Assembly (NCBI RefSeq): GCF_004765815.2
Contig: NZ_ML974127.1
Coordinates: 1,342,927-1,406,926 of the forward strand
Reading direction: 5' to 3'
DNA length: 64,000 nt
DNA from: Halorussus salinus
GTDB taxonomy: Archaea; Halobacteriota; Halobacteria; Halobacteriales; Haladaptataceae
Shown: positions 33,725 through 41,883 of the stretch, piece by piece
Numbering within the stretch: the stretch's first letter is position 1
Layout: each line of letters begins with the position of its first letter
Program-made: the position numbers and the translations under genes
Notes under the pieces: model-generated
What the model saw: only the letters and a program-made list of their open reading frames with translations
What the model was told of the DNA's origin: nothing
Databases searched by the model: none

Positions 33725-34260
33725 CTCTCCCCGACGACCTCCCGCGGACCGACGAGACAATCCCGCTCGCGCCCGCCGAGTTCGAGACCGTCCGCGAGAA
33801 CGTCGAATCGGGCGCGGACCGCTGGGTCGGCGCGCTGGTCCGGGACGCGAGCGGCCGCGTCGTCTTCGTCCGGAATCGCTGGAGCGACGGCTGGGTACTG
33901 CCCGGCGGCGACGTGGAACCGGGCGAGTCGCTCCGCGAGGCGGTCGGCCGCGAGGTCAGCGAGGAGACCGGTCTCGACGCGACCGTCGAGCGACCGCTGG
34001 CGGTGGTCGAACAGACGTTCGTCGCCGACGAGTCCGGGTCCGAGGGCTGTGGCGCGTTCGCCGACCCGACTCGTCCGGACGCGGCCGTCGCTACCGGACC
34101 CACAGTTTCGGGCGAGTTCGTCGTCTTCGAGGCGCGGACCGACGACCCCGAACTCGGTGACGACCTCGGGCGCGACGCCGACGAGATAGCCGACGCCGCG
34201 TGGTTCGACGCGGTGCCCGACGAGTGCGAACACCGGTCGCTCGTGACGCGATACTGGTAG
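33721..34260 (+). CDS. Nudix hydrolase
   Basis: 179 residues. The Nudix box spans about 62-84: G62 and E69 (GGDVEPGES), then REVSEETGL, fitting GX5EX7REUXEEXGU. It hydrolyses nucleoside diphosphates linked to another group; substrate unknown. The ATG overlaps the preceding stop codon (ATGA), making this the fifth gene of the iron-transport operon. A terminator-like hairpin follows. A 20-30 residue insertion after the box (DESGSEGCGAFADPTRP) is variable-looking. Confidence 0.9.
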   Translation: MTLPDDLPRTDETIPLAPAEFETVRENVESGADRWVGALVRDASGRVVFVRNRWSDGWVLPGGDVEPGESLREAVGREVSEETGLDATVERPLAVVEQTFVADESGSEGCGAFADPTRPDAAVATGPTVSGEFVVFEARTDDPELGDDLGRDADEIADAAWFDAVPDECEHRSLVTRYW

Positions 34261-34273
34261 CGGAGCGACTGAG

Positions 34274-34312
34274 ACAGGAAGATAATTGTTTTAGAATCCT
34301 TCTCCTGTTTTT
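34274..34312 (+). terminator. Hairpin with T-tract after the iron-transport operon
   Basis: ACAGGA (34274-34279) pairs with TCCTGT (34303-34308), followed by a run of five T, 14 bases after the Nudix stop codon. It lies between convergent genes. Archaeal termination depends mainly on the T-run; the stem is a supporting sign. Confidence 0.5.
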
Positions 34313-34489
34313 ACTGTCGGAAGATGTAGCTCAGAGTTGGCTCGGCCTTGGCAGGCTACCCGGACTGGCGGTCCCCGGCCGTCGCCGGGCAACCGCGCGA
34401 AGCGTCCGGGCGGGAGTCGTCCCGGCATCGGCCGTAAATCTTCGGCCGGTGGTCTGCTGGAAGAGTCACCCCGGAGCGCGAAAACCGGG

Positions 34490-35224
34490 CTACCGCTCTT
34501 CGAGACACACCTTCACGATGGACTTGGCGATGGCCGCGCCGCCAGCGAAGGGGTCCAGTTTCGTCTCGCCCGCGCGTTCGTCGTACTCGATGGGAATCTC
34601 GCGCACGTCGTACCCTCGCATCAGCGGTCGAATCAGTAACTCCGCGGAGAGACCCGTGTTCTCGGTCCAGCGGATGTCCTCGACCACTTCGCGGCGGTAC
34701 GCCCGCATCCCGGTCGTCGTGTCGTGGACCAATTCGCCCATCAGGAGACTGGCGAGGCCCGCGAAGGCGTAGTTGCCCCACCGGTTGAGGTCGGGCATCT
34801 CGTCGGCACCCCAGTAGAGGCGGTCGCCGCTCACCACGTCGTAGCCCCGGTTTATCCAGTCGAGAAATTCGGGCAGTTGCTCCATCGGGTACGTGTCGTC
34901 GCAGTCGGTCGTCACGACCACCGGGCGGTCGGGGGTCAGAATCGCTTCGCGCACCGCGACACCGTAGCCCTGCGGTCGCTGTTCGATTACGGTCGCGCCC
35001 TTCTCGCGGGCGATTTCGGGCGTCCGGTCCGACGACCCGTCCACGCAGACGACCTCCGCGCGGCCGTCGGTCACTTCCTCGATGTCGTCCAGCACTGAGG
35101 CGATGGCGGCCTCCTCGTTGTAGGTTCCCATGACGACGCTCACGTCGTCGAGGGTGTACTCGGAATCCGCGAGTCGGGCGTCCTCCTCGCCAGAGCTTCC
35201 CGCTCCGGCTCTATCCGTGTTCAT
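34490..35224 (-). CDS. Glycosyltransferase family 2 (dolichyl-phosphate hexosyltransferase-like)
   Basis: 244 residues, soluble GT-A fold. VSVVMGTYNEEAAIASVLDDI is the nucleotide-binding start, VVTTDCDDTYPMEQLP holds the DxD motif, and TGMRAYRREVVEDI plus LRPLMRGYDVREIPIEYDER-type sequence follow. The pattern matches dolichol-phosphate mannose/glucose synthases that charge the lipid carrier for archaeal N-glycosylation (for example AglJ/AglD-like). A partner for the PMT-like enzyme in the convergent operon is possible but not shown. Confidence 0.87.
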   Translation of the reverse strand: MNTDRAGAGSSGEEDARLADSEYTLDDVSVVMGTYNEEAAIASVLDDIEEVTDGRAEVVCVDGSSDRTPEIAREKGATVIEQRPQGYGVAVREAILTPDRPVVVTTDCDDTYPMEQLPEFLDWINRGYDVVSGDRLYWGADEMPDLNRWGNYAFAGLASLLMGELVHDTTTGMRAYRREVVEDIRWTENTGLSAELLIRPLMRGYDVREIPIEYDERAGETKLDPFAGGAAIAKSIVKVCLEER

Positions 35225-35318
35225 GCTATCCGTCGCTTGTCGCGGGCCGTATTTGTACTTTTAGGTTCGCCAAAAAAGCTCGCTCACTCGGAAATACATT
35301 CACCGCGTCAGCGAGATC

Positions 35319-35525
35319 TCAGCGGTGGTCGTCCAACTCGTCGGCCCGCTCTCGAATCTCGCCGAGCGCGCGCTCCTGCTGGTCGCGACTGAACCCGCCG
35401 GACTCGGCGTGTCGGCCGCCGTACTGCCACGACGGAATCGCGTCCCAGACCGTCCCGTCGGACTCCTCGTCGCCGTCGCCGGACGCCCCGCGGGACCGAA
35501 GCCAGCCGAGCAGTCGTGTGAACAT
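35319..35525 (-). CDS. Small hydrophilic protein, 68 aa
   Basis: Begins MFTRLLGWLRSRG and ends RERADELDDHR, with a central VWDAIPSWQYGGRHAESGG. The Trp/Tyr-rich centre and ordered C-terminal helix look like a conserved haloarchaeal small protein, not chance. A TATA-like aatagttatg lies about 28 nt upstream of the ATG. No known function. Confidence 0.6.
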   Translation of the reverse strand: MFTRLLGWLRSRGASGDGDEESDGTVWDAIPSWQYGGRHAESGGFSRDQQERALGEIRERADELDDHR

Positions 35526-35592
35526 ACGATCACGTTCGGATTCCAACAACATAACTATTCGTCTCGCTCGACACATCGCTCTCGGGGTCGCT

Positions 35593-36129
35593 TCACTCGC
35601 CCCCGAACTCCGGCAGTCGTTCGTCGTACCCCGCTTCGCGGGCCCGCGCGACGAGCGACCGAATCGTCTCGTTCTTCGCCTCGGTGTACGCACCCACGTC
35701 CTCGGGATGCTCGGCGACGGCCGCGCGCTTGGCCTCCTCGTACTCCGCGCGCGCCTCGGGGTCGTCCCGCAGGAATTCGCGGAAAATCAGTTGCTCGCGC
35801 CACGTCTCGGCGCTCCGGGGCTGGAGGTGGACGACGACGGACTCCGCGTCGGCGTCGGTTCGCGAACAGACTATCCAGTCGGGGTCGTCGCGCTGGCGGT
35901 CGTACCCCGCCGCGACGAGCGCGTCCGCGACTTCGCGCGCGGCCTCGTACTCCTCGAAGACGGCCACCACGTCCACGACGGGCTTGGCCGGAAGCTCCTC
36001 GACTGCGGTGCTACCGACGTGGTAGACGCCCAGTAACTCCGTTCCGGCGGCGTCCCGGATTCGGTCACGCACCTGAACGAACCGCTCGTGCCACGCCGGG
36101 TCGTCGGCGACGAGGTAGAGTCCGGACAC
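35593..36129 (-). CDS. GrpB/UPF0157 family protein
   Basis: 178 residues from GTG at 36129 (VSGLYLVADDPAWHERF). The family signature VYHVGSTAVEELPAKPVVDVV is present, followed by YDRQRDDPDWIVC and HLQPRSAETWREQLIFREFL, typical of the nucleotidyltransferase-fold GrpB group. The only ATG in frame (36270) would add 47 residues unlike the family, so the GTG is chosen. Function of GrpB proteins is poorly known. Confidence 0.82.
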   Translation of the reverse strand: MSGLYLVADDPAWHERFVQVRDRIRDAAGTELLGVYHVGSTAVEELPAKPVVDVVAVFEEYEAAREVADALVAAGYDRQRDDPDWIVCSRTDADAESVVVHLQPRSAETWREQLIFREFLRDDPEARAEYEEAKRAAVAEHPEDVGAYTEAKNETIRSLVARAREAGYDERLPEFGGE

Positions 36130-36676
36130 GCTCTCCTTAGCGGAGTCGCGTAGGAGTGTCTTGTCCCCGCCGAGGAGTCCCGACCGACTGTCTCGTCCCG
36201 CCAACCACTCAATTCCATATAGCGAGAAACAGTTTACGAGTAGCGTTCGAGACGCCACTGCAGTCGGCACCCCAATATATTTTCTATATTACATTTCAGC
36301 ACTCCCCGAAAATCGGCGACTCGGCTCGGCCAGACTCGACTGCCGTCGATCGGCGACCGTCCTTCTTCCTCCTCGGCTACAGACCCACGTTCGATCTGCT
36401 CGTCGCCTGCCGACCCAGATACTCCGGCGGCACGGTGGACGACGAGTAGACGGTCGGGCGTCGGAGCCGCCAGCAAGCCCCGTCTTCCTCGCCGACGCTC
36501 GGCGCGACCGGACGCGACCCGCGACCGGCCAGTCGTCGGTCTCCTCGGGAGTAGTCCGGATTCGTCGCTCCTCGGAGACGCAGACGAAGATTGACCGTCG
36601 GCGTTCGCCCGCGAATGATTCAACGAGCTTACGTCTGAAAGTAGATTTATTGTAAAAGCGTAATATTACGTACCCG
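36130..36676. other. Intergenic region without recognisable gene
   Basis: The roughly 550 bases between the GrpB and pilin genes contain an AT-rich patch (ccaatatattttctatattac, 36272-36292) and otherwise mixed sequence. Open frames on both strands lack plausible starts or ordered composition. A promoter for the pilin gene lies at the right end (gatttattg, about 36643-36651). Confidence 0.5.
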
Positions 36677-36682
36677 GTGACG

Positions 36683-37852
36683 ATGAAACTCGGGAATCGG
36701 TCTATCAGTCCGGTGGTGGGGGTCGCATTGTTAGTCGTCGTGGTGGTCGCGCTCGCGGTCGTCATGTTGGCGGCGGTCAGCGGCGTCCAGTTGTCCGGGA
36801 CCGCGCCACAGGCCGCGACGACCATCGGGTTCGAGGCTACCTTCGACCAACAGACCGGGAGGACCGACCAGTACATGCTCCTGCACCACGAGGGCGGCGA
36901 GACCATCGACCCCCAGAACCTGAAGGTCGTCGTCCGCGCGGGCGACCAGCGAGTCGTGAACCCCGACGTGGAGACCAGCGGCGACCTCTCGGGCGGTGGC
37001 GAGGCGACGTTCAACCTCACCGACGCCGACCTCTGCTCGTCGGCGGCCGACGAAGCGACCGTGGACATCTACCACGAACCTACCGGGAAACCGCTCGCCG
37101 AGGAGACCATCCGAATCGAGCGAAACGCCTCCTTCGACGTGGTGGACAACGCGGTCAAGTCCGACACGCCCTACGAGGCGACGGTGACGATTCCGGGAAG
37201 CGGGTACGCGACGCTCGAAAGCCACGACGGGACCGACTACTACCTCTACTGGCCCATCGAGTCGCGCATCGTCGTCTCGGGACCCAGCACCGCACGCACC
37301 CTGACGCCGTTCCCCGACGGCGACCCGAACGACGCGCTCACCGACACCGCGGCCGACGACATCAACAACCCCGTCCACTCGTTCCCGATGACCTACGAGA
37401 CCGACCGCATCCCGCCGGAGGCCAGCGTCACCGTCGAGATGAAGTCGTACGTCTTCGGCGGCGACGACTCGAAGATCATCGGCGAAGGCTCGACGCGCTC
37501 GTACTCGGGTACTCAGTACGAGGAGGCCCACCTCCCCTTGGACAACCCCGAGCGCGTCGTCGATAGTAGCGACCCGAACGAGGAGAACGTCGAGATTCTT
37601 CGCGACGGCGACAGCGTGCCGACGTGGGGCCAGTCGAGCCCTCATCAGGACGACTTACGGGACCTCCTCCAGCACAGAATCGACGCGAGCGGGAACCTCG
37701 ATCTCTCGGAAAACGAGTTCGTCGCCGTCTACGAACTGAACGAGGACGCGACCAGCGGCGACTTCAACGACGTGGTGGCCATCATCGAACTCGACCCGAG
37801 TCCGACCTACGACGAGACCGACGAGGGACACACCCTCGCCTGCGGGAACTGA
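36683..37852 (+). CDS. Type IV pilin-like protein (PilA N-terminal domain)
   Basis: 389 residues. The N-terminus MKLGNRSISPVVGVALLVVV is the class III signal followed by the hydrophobic assembly helix (SISPVVGVALLVVVVVALAV), as in haloarchaeal PilA-domain proteins cleaved by PibD. The large acidic extracellular part is much longer than a typical pilin (about 130-180 residues), suggesting a tip or minor pilin. GTG at 36677 is an alternative start two codons upstream. No other pilus genes are adjacent. Confidence 0.87.
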   Translation: MKLGNRSISPVVGVALLVVVVVALAVVMLAAVSGVQLSGTAPQAATTIGFEATFDQQTGRTDQYMLLHHEGGETIDPQNLKVVVRAGDQRVVNPDVETSGDLSGGGEATFNLTDADLCSSAADEATVDIYHEPTGKPLAEETIRIERNASFDVVDNAVKSDTPYEATVTIPGSGYATLESHDGTDYYLYWPIESRIVVSGPSTARTLTPFPDGDPNDALTDTAADDINNPVHSFPMTYETDRIPPEASVTVEMKSYVFGGDDSKIIGEGSTRSYSGTQYEEAHLPLDNPERVVDSSDPNEENVEILRDGDSVPTWGQSSPHQDDLRDLLQHRIDASGNLDLSENEFVAVYELNEDATSGDFNDVVAIIELDPSPTYDETDEGHTLACGN

Positions 37853-38303
37853 GTTCGCCCGAATCTCCGCCGGGGTCAGCACGATGAACGCCGGGACGGT
37901 CTCCACTCATTCGGAGTGGGACCGTCTCACTCGTGACGAGTTAGTGTTCGAAAATATCTATTTCTGGGGTGAGTGTGACAAGGAAATGTCGTTACTGGAT
38001 GGCCATCTTCGACCCGTGACCCCGAGGGTCGAAGCCCGGAGAACGGCCTCGCAGAGCGAGACTATTTTGCCGACGCTCCTCGCAAAATCCCGATAGAAAT
38101 CTCGACCGAAAGATGGTGTTGGATGTGCGTCGGGGAGACGAATATTAGAGATTCGAGAGTAGTACTACGAACCCGAATTAGTGGTCATAGGCTCGAAAAT
38201 AACCATCTATTCGGCGCGATTAGAGTAGCCTACACTCAGAAATAAGGTTGTTTATTTCCGAGTCAGGGGTACTTTGATTACGGTGGGGTGAGTCGCCCCG
38301 AAC
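37853..38303. other. Intergenic region with a cluster of hairpins
   Basis: About 450 bases. The left half holds the hairpins described at 37895-38088. The right half (38100-38300) is AT-richer with a TATA-like tgtttattt (about 38248-38256) before the 38304 gene. The 70-codon open frame at 37884-38096 runs straight through the hairpins and has no protein-like composition. Confidence 0.5.
37895..38088 (+). ncRNA. Possible structured RNA (four successive hairpins)
   Basis: Stem 1: GACGGTC/GACCGTC (37895-37901/37920-37926), extended by CCACTC/GAGTGG (37903-37908/37914-37919) with a single bulged T. Stem 2: TTCGACCC/GGGTCGAA (38008-38015/38026-38033). Stem 3: CTCGC/GCGAG (38048-38052/38056-38060). 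Stem 4: ATTTTGC/GCAAAAT (38064-38070/38082-38088). Stem 1 alone could be the 3' end of the pilin transcript; the rest is unexplained. Strand is assumed. Confidence 0.35.
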
Positions 38304-38786
38304 ATGGCCAGCGACGGGGAAGTCGATACGACTCGCAAATCCGTCAAGACGTTCGTGCCCGCGTATCAGAAAGCCGAGTGGAAGCGACACGCCGACGAAC
38401 TCGACATGAGCCAGAGCGAGTTCGTCAGGACGATGGTGCAGGCCGGGCGGAGCGACTTCGACATCGAATCCATCGGGGCGTCGGCGTCCGAGGAGAACGC
38501 CGACCACGGGAACGCCGACGCGACCGGCGCGGATGACACCGGGGCGACCGACGTACCCGAGGAGCGCGCCGCCGACGCGACCAGCGGCGACGAGTTAGAC
38601 GAACACGTCCTCTCGGTCCTCTCGGCGTCCGACCACCTCTCGTGGGACGAACTACTGGACGAACTCACGGACAGCATCGAGGACCGACTGGAGGAGACCC
38701 TCCAACACCTCCAGCGGGACAACCGCGTCCAGTACAGCGGTCGTCACGGTGGCTACACGCTCGTTGCGGAGGACGATGGCGACTGA
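38304..38786 (+). CDS. DUF5805-like protein paired with recombinase
   Basis: 160 residues. The N-terminal 50 residues (KSVKTFVPAYQKAEWKRHAD, then ELDMSQSEFVRTMVQAGR) look like a ribbon-helix-helix DNA-binding domain. An acidic linker leads to a C-terminal winged-helix-like part (VLSASDHLSWDELLDEL ... HLQRDNRVQYSGRHGGYTLV). I recall this layout as DUF5805, found next to integrases in haloarchaea. It overlaps the recombinase start by 11 bases. Likely a DNA-binding regulator or accessory factor. Confidence 0.8.
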   Translation: MASDGEVDTTRKSVKTFVPAYQKAEWKRHADELDMSQSEFVRTMVQAGRSDFDIESIGASASEENADHGNADATGADDTGATDVPEERAADATSGDELDEHVLSVLSASDHLSWDELLDELTDSIEDRLEETLQHLQRDNRVQYSGRHGGYTLVAEDDGD

Positions 38787-39837
38787 ACAGGGAGCCCAAG
38801 ACGGGCAAATCGGCGACCCGATAGCCTACTTCCTGCAGGATATGGTCTACCACGGGAAGAAAGAGCGAACCCGCGACGCCTACGAGCGCGTCCTCCGGGA
38901 GTTCGAGGAGTTTCTCCGGACGCCGAGCGAGAACCCGATGGGCGTCGAGAAGTCGGTCGGCGAGGCGACCCGCCGGGACTGCATGGCGTGGATTCACGCG
39001 CTCCGCGGCCGGGCAGCCGAGAGTACCATCGCCACGTACGCCTCCTACCTTCACCGGTTCTACGCCTACATGAATCAGGTCGGGGAGTTCGACGCGAACC
39101 CGATGGCGCTCGTGGTCGAGGAGATGGACGAGCGCATCGACACGAACCCGACCCGACGCGACATCTCGGTCGAAGCGATGCGCTCGTTCGTCGCCAGCGT
39201 GACCCACCCGCTCGACCGAGCTATCGTCGTCACGCTCCTGAAGACGGGGATGCGCGCAGGTGAACTCTGCAACCTCGACCTGCGGGACCTGTCGCTGGCC
39301 GACCGCGACCGCGCGACGCGCCCGCAACTCGACGGGAAGCCCGACTCGTTGTACGTCCCGCCCGAACCGAGCGTCGGCGAGTCGTACAACGGCGAGGAGC
39401 GCACCGCCTCGAACAAGCGCAAGCGCCGGACCGTAATCCCCATCGACGGCGAGTTGCGACGGACGTTGAAACGCTGGCTCGCGGTCCGGCCCGACCCCAT
39501 CTCGGCCGCCGACCCTCTCTTCGTCACGACGCGGGAGAACTGGGGTCAGCGAGTGACGCCCAAAATCGTCCACCACGTCGTCACGAACCACGCCGAGGAC
39601 CACGGCTGGCACCGGCGGGGCGGCGACGCCGCGGAGAACGTGACGCCACACTACTTCCGGCACTTCTTCACGACCCACCTCCGAGACCGGACCGGCGACC
39701 GGGGCATCGTGAAGTACCTCCGCGGCGACGTGGCCGAGGACATCATCGACACCTACACGCACAACTGGGGCGACAGAGTCCGAGAAGTCTACGAGGAGAA
39801 CATCTACGAACTCCGTCGAGCCGTACGCCCTTCATAA
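38776..39837 (+). CDS. Tyrosine recombinase/integrase (XerC/D-like)
   Basis: 353 residues. The SAM-like N-terminal domain (DAYERVLREFEEFLRTPS) is followed by the catalytic domain with R160 (KTGMRAGEL), H292 and R295 (PHYFRHFF), H329/W331 (YTHNWG) and a C-terminal tyrosine, Y339 or Y344 (VREVYEENIYELR). The active site therefore looks intact. I start at M38776 rather than 38749 since it follows the overlap pattern. There are no att repeats, tRNA or phage genes nearby, so it is probably a resident chromosomal recombinase. Confidence 0.9.
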   Translation: MATEQGAQDGQIGDPIAYFLQDMVYHGKKERTRDAYERVLREFEEFLRTPSENPMGVEKSVGEATRRDCMAWIHALRGRAAESTIATYASYLHRFYAYMNQVGEFDANPMALVVEEMDERIDTNPTRRDISVEAMRSFVASVTHPLDRAIVVTLLKTGMRAGELCNLDLRDLSLADRDRATRPQLDGKPDSLYVPPEPSVGESYNGEERTASNKRKRRTVIPIDGELRRTLKRWLAVRPDPISAADPLFVTTRENWGQRVTPKIVHHVVTNHAEDHGWHRRGGDAAENVTPHYFRHFFTTHLRDRTGDRGIVKYLRGDVAEDIIDTYTHNWGDRVREVYEENIYELRRAVRPS

Positions 39838-39973
39838 ACCATAGTTCGATATATCAAGTCTGCCCCACTCGATACCGGCGTCACCCGGTCACCCACCTAC
39901 GTCGGTCCGGGGCGTGTTCTTCTCGATGGTCGAACTGTCTCCTCAAATAAATTTCAAAGATTTCTAGATAAGA

Positions 39974-39980
39974 TTTATAT
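39974..39980 (+). promoter_or_regulatory. TATA box for the 40004 gene
   Basis: tttatat within agatttatatcc, about 27 nt before the ATG at 40004 in an AT-rich patch; leaderless arrangement. Confidence 0.6.
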
Positions 39981-40003
39981 CCTACTATTTCCATATTGTT
40001 TCT

Positions 40004-40807
40004 ATGGGTAAGAAAACAAGCCCAAACTCCGAGCAGGATGTAACGAACGGACGCCGTAACTTCCTCCGCAAGACCGCGGCGTTCGGTGTCGGTGCGGCGT
40101 CGGTCTCGTCGCTCGTCCGGTCCTCGAACGTCGTGCGCGCTGACCGTAGTACTCCCTACGACGGAAACCAAGCAGACCCGGTATACGCCGACGGTGAACT
40201 CATCGCGGAGGTCCACTCGTCGGTCACCGGGCCGAAGCAGATCGAAAGCACCATCGACAACGTCAACATCGGCGTCGGGTTCCCGTTTACCACTCAGCAG
40301 TATCAAGACAGTTTCACCGTCTACGCGAACAACCTCCAAGTCGAGGTCGATAGCGTCAGTACGCCCGGTAGCTACGACCTCAAGAACGTCTCGACGCACC
40401 GTCAGGGGAGCAACAGCAACTGGGAAGACGAAGTCGATTCCATCCTCAAGTACGCGTTCAACGCGGCTTGGTCGGTCGGAACGAGCGTCTCACCGCTTCC
40501 CGCTCCTAGCCCCTACGAACTGATAATGAACGACAGCGGGACGAACGTAGACGACAGTTTCAACCAGAACAACTTCACCGCCAAGTACGGGAAGGTCCAA
40601 TCGGGCGGCGTCGGCCTGAAGTACGAGACCGACTTCTACGTCAACAACGGCGACGTGCCGACCGGCACGTGGGACTTCGAGGTCACCTGCCGCGCCGACT
40701 TCGGATTCACCAACGTCTGCTGGTCGCCCTCCTGTGAGAACGGGTTCAACAAGCTCGCCGACGTGAGCCAGACCCACGACGTGAGCATCGAAGTCGTGGA
40801 CCCCTAA
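40004..40807 (+). CDS. Tat-exported protein of unknown function
   Basis: 267 residues. The signal NGRRNFLRKTAAFGVGAAS has the twin Arg but no lipobox Cys, so it is probably released or cell-wall associated. The mature part is rich in Asn, Ser, Thr and Tyr with alternating beta-strand patterns (DSFTVYANNLQVEVDS, TWDFEVTCRADFGFTNVCW). It has three cysteines, all near the C-terminus. No family recognised. Single-gene unit with a strong promoter. Confidence 0.78.
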   Translation: MGKKTSPNSEQDVTNGRRNFLRKTAAFGVGAASVSSLVRSSNVVRADRSTPYDGNQADPVYADGELIAEVHSSVTGPKQIESTIDNVNIGVGFPFTTQQYQDSFTVYANNLQVEVDSVSTPGSYDLKNVSTHRQGSNSNWEDEVDSILKYAFNAAWSVGTSVSPLPAPSPYELIMNDSGTNVDDSFNQNNFTAKYGKVQSGGVGLKYETDFYVNNGDVPTGTWDFEVTCRADFGFTNVCWSPSCENGFNKLADVSQTHDVSIEVVDP

Positions 40808-40889
40808 CCCACTCGTAGCCGAGTCGAACGTCGACGGCCTCCCTTGCCGTCGCCACTCACCACTTCGTGACGAAAATAGCGCGTCGGTG

Positions 40890-41789
40890 TCAGTAGATCG
40901 CCATCTCGGTCTCGGTCTCGGCGCGTGCGAACAGCTCCTTGACCTCTTCGGCGACAGCGCCGCTCTCTTCGTAGTTCTCCATCAGGACCGTCTCGCTCGG
41001 GAACAACTCCTCGCCGACGACCAGTCCGTGTTCGCGGGCGGTCGAACCGGTCACGGTCAGGTAGACGCCCGCGCCGGTCTCGGCGATGGCGGCCTCCTCT
41101 TCCTCGTCCTCGTCGGGGTACGCGAAGTCGAAGCTCTCGCTGTTGCGCGTGCCGACGACCGCCTCCACGAGGCGTTCGTAGCGCGGCGAGATGCAGAGTT
41201 CGCCCTCGTAGTCGTGCAGGAACTCGCGGGTCGGCCGGTCGCCCTGCCCGAGGAGTTCGGGGGTCGCCATCAGCGTGTGATACACGGTGTCGCCCATCCC
41301 CGCGACGACGCGAACGTCGGTGTCGTGGGGGTCGATGCGGGCGTTCACGTCCGCGATGCGCGTGAGCGGGTCCGGGCGCAGTTCCACGACCTCCTCCAAC
41401 ACGAGGTCGGCGCTGTCGAAGCCCAACGCGAAGTCGTGCTTGCGGAGCGACCGGAACGGCTCCTCGCGGCCGACCAGTCGGAGCGTCACGTCGCCGACGG
41501 GCACGTCCACGCTGTCGAAGACGATGCGACGGGGCTTGCCCGCCCGGTCGTCGCGCAGGAGCGTGAAGTCCGGCCTCGTCTCGTCGTCGAGATGGCTGTA
41601 CTCGGCGAGTCGGTCGTAGGCGTCCCGTTCGGGCGTCTGGTTGCCTTTCGTGACGGCCTTCTCGTAGCGGAGCGTCGAGATGATTTCGTCGGCGACGCCC
41701 TCGGCGTCGGCCTCGTCGGCGACTCGCTGGAGGACCGCCTCCAGCGGCCGCCCCTTGCGCGGCACCGCGACGGCAATCGTGTCGGTCAT
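40890..41789 (-). CDS. Uncharacterised conserved haloarchaeal protein, 299 aa
   Basis: Begins MTDTIAVAVPRKGRPLEAVL, which recalls the start of ATP phosphoribosyltransferase (HisG), and contains FALGFDSADLVLEEVVEL and VVAGMGDTVYHTLMATPELL. The HisG PRPP signature is not seen, so the resemblance may be superficial. The start at 41789 is chosen over the longer frame to 42107, which runs antisense through the kinase gene. It is third in line after the coiled-coil and kinase genes, 94 nt downstream. Confidence 0.72.
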   Translation of the reverse strand: MTDTIAVAVPRKGRPLEAVLQRVADEADAEGVADEIISTLRYEKAVTKGNQTPERDAYDRLAEYSHLDDETRPDFTLLRDDRAGKPRRIVFDSVDVPVGDVTLRLVGREEPFRSLRKHDFALGFDSADLVLEEVVELRPDPLTRIADVNARIDPHDTDVRVVAGMGDTVYHTLMATPELLGQGDRPTREFLHDYEGELCISPRYERLVEAVVGTRNSESFDFAYPDEDEEEEAAIAETGAGVYLTVTGSTAREHGLVVGEELFPSETVLMENYEESGAVAEEVKELFARAETETEMAIY

Positions 41790-41883
41790 TGTTCGCACAA
41801 TAGAGAACCGGGAGTAAACCCGTTGCGCTTCGTGCAGAAGGGTATCGGGGGTCACTCGCTGGTGTCGCCGATGAGGGTGGAGG

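Noticed and set aside
34326-34365. tRNA-like gatgtagctcagagttggc after the Nudix gene
   Set aside because: It resembles a D-arm start, but no matching acceptor stem or T-arm follows at the right distance.
35258-35274. tttaggttcgccaaaa upstream of the GT2 gene as a third iron box
   Set aside because: Only the left half matches; the right arm is absent.
38304-39837. Integrated provirus or genomic island border
   Set aside because: No tRNA target, no direct repeats found by eye, no phage or plasmid genes, and composition matches the chromosome.
40890-41789. Calling this gene hisG
   Set aside because: Only the first residues resemble HisG; the PRPP-binding signature is missing and hisF is 16 kb away in a single-gene setting.
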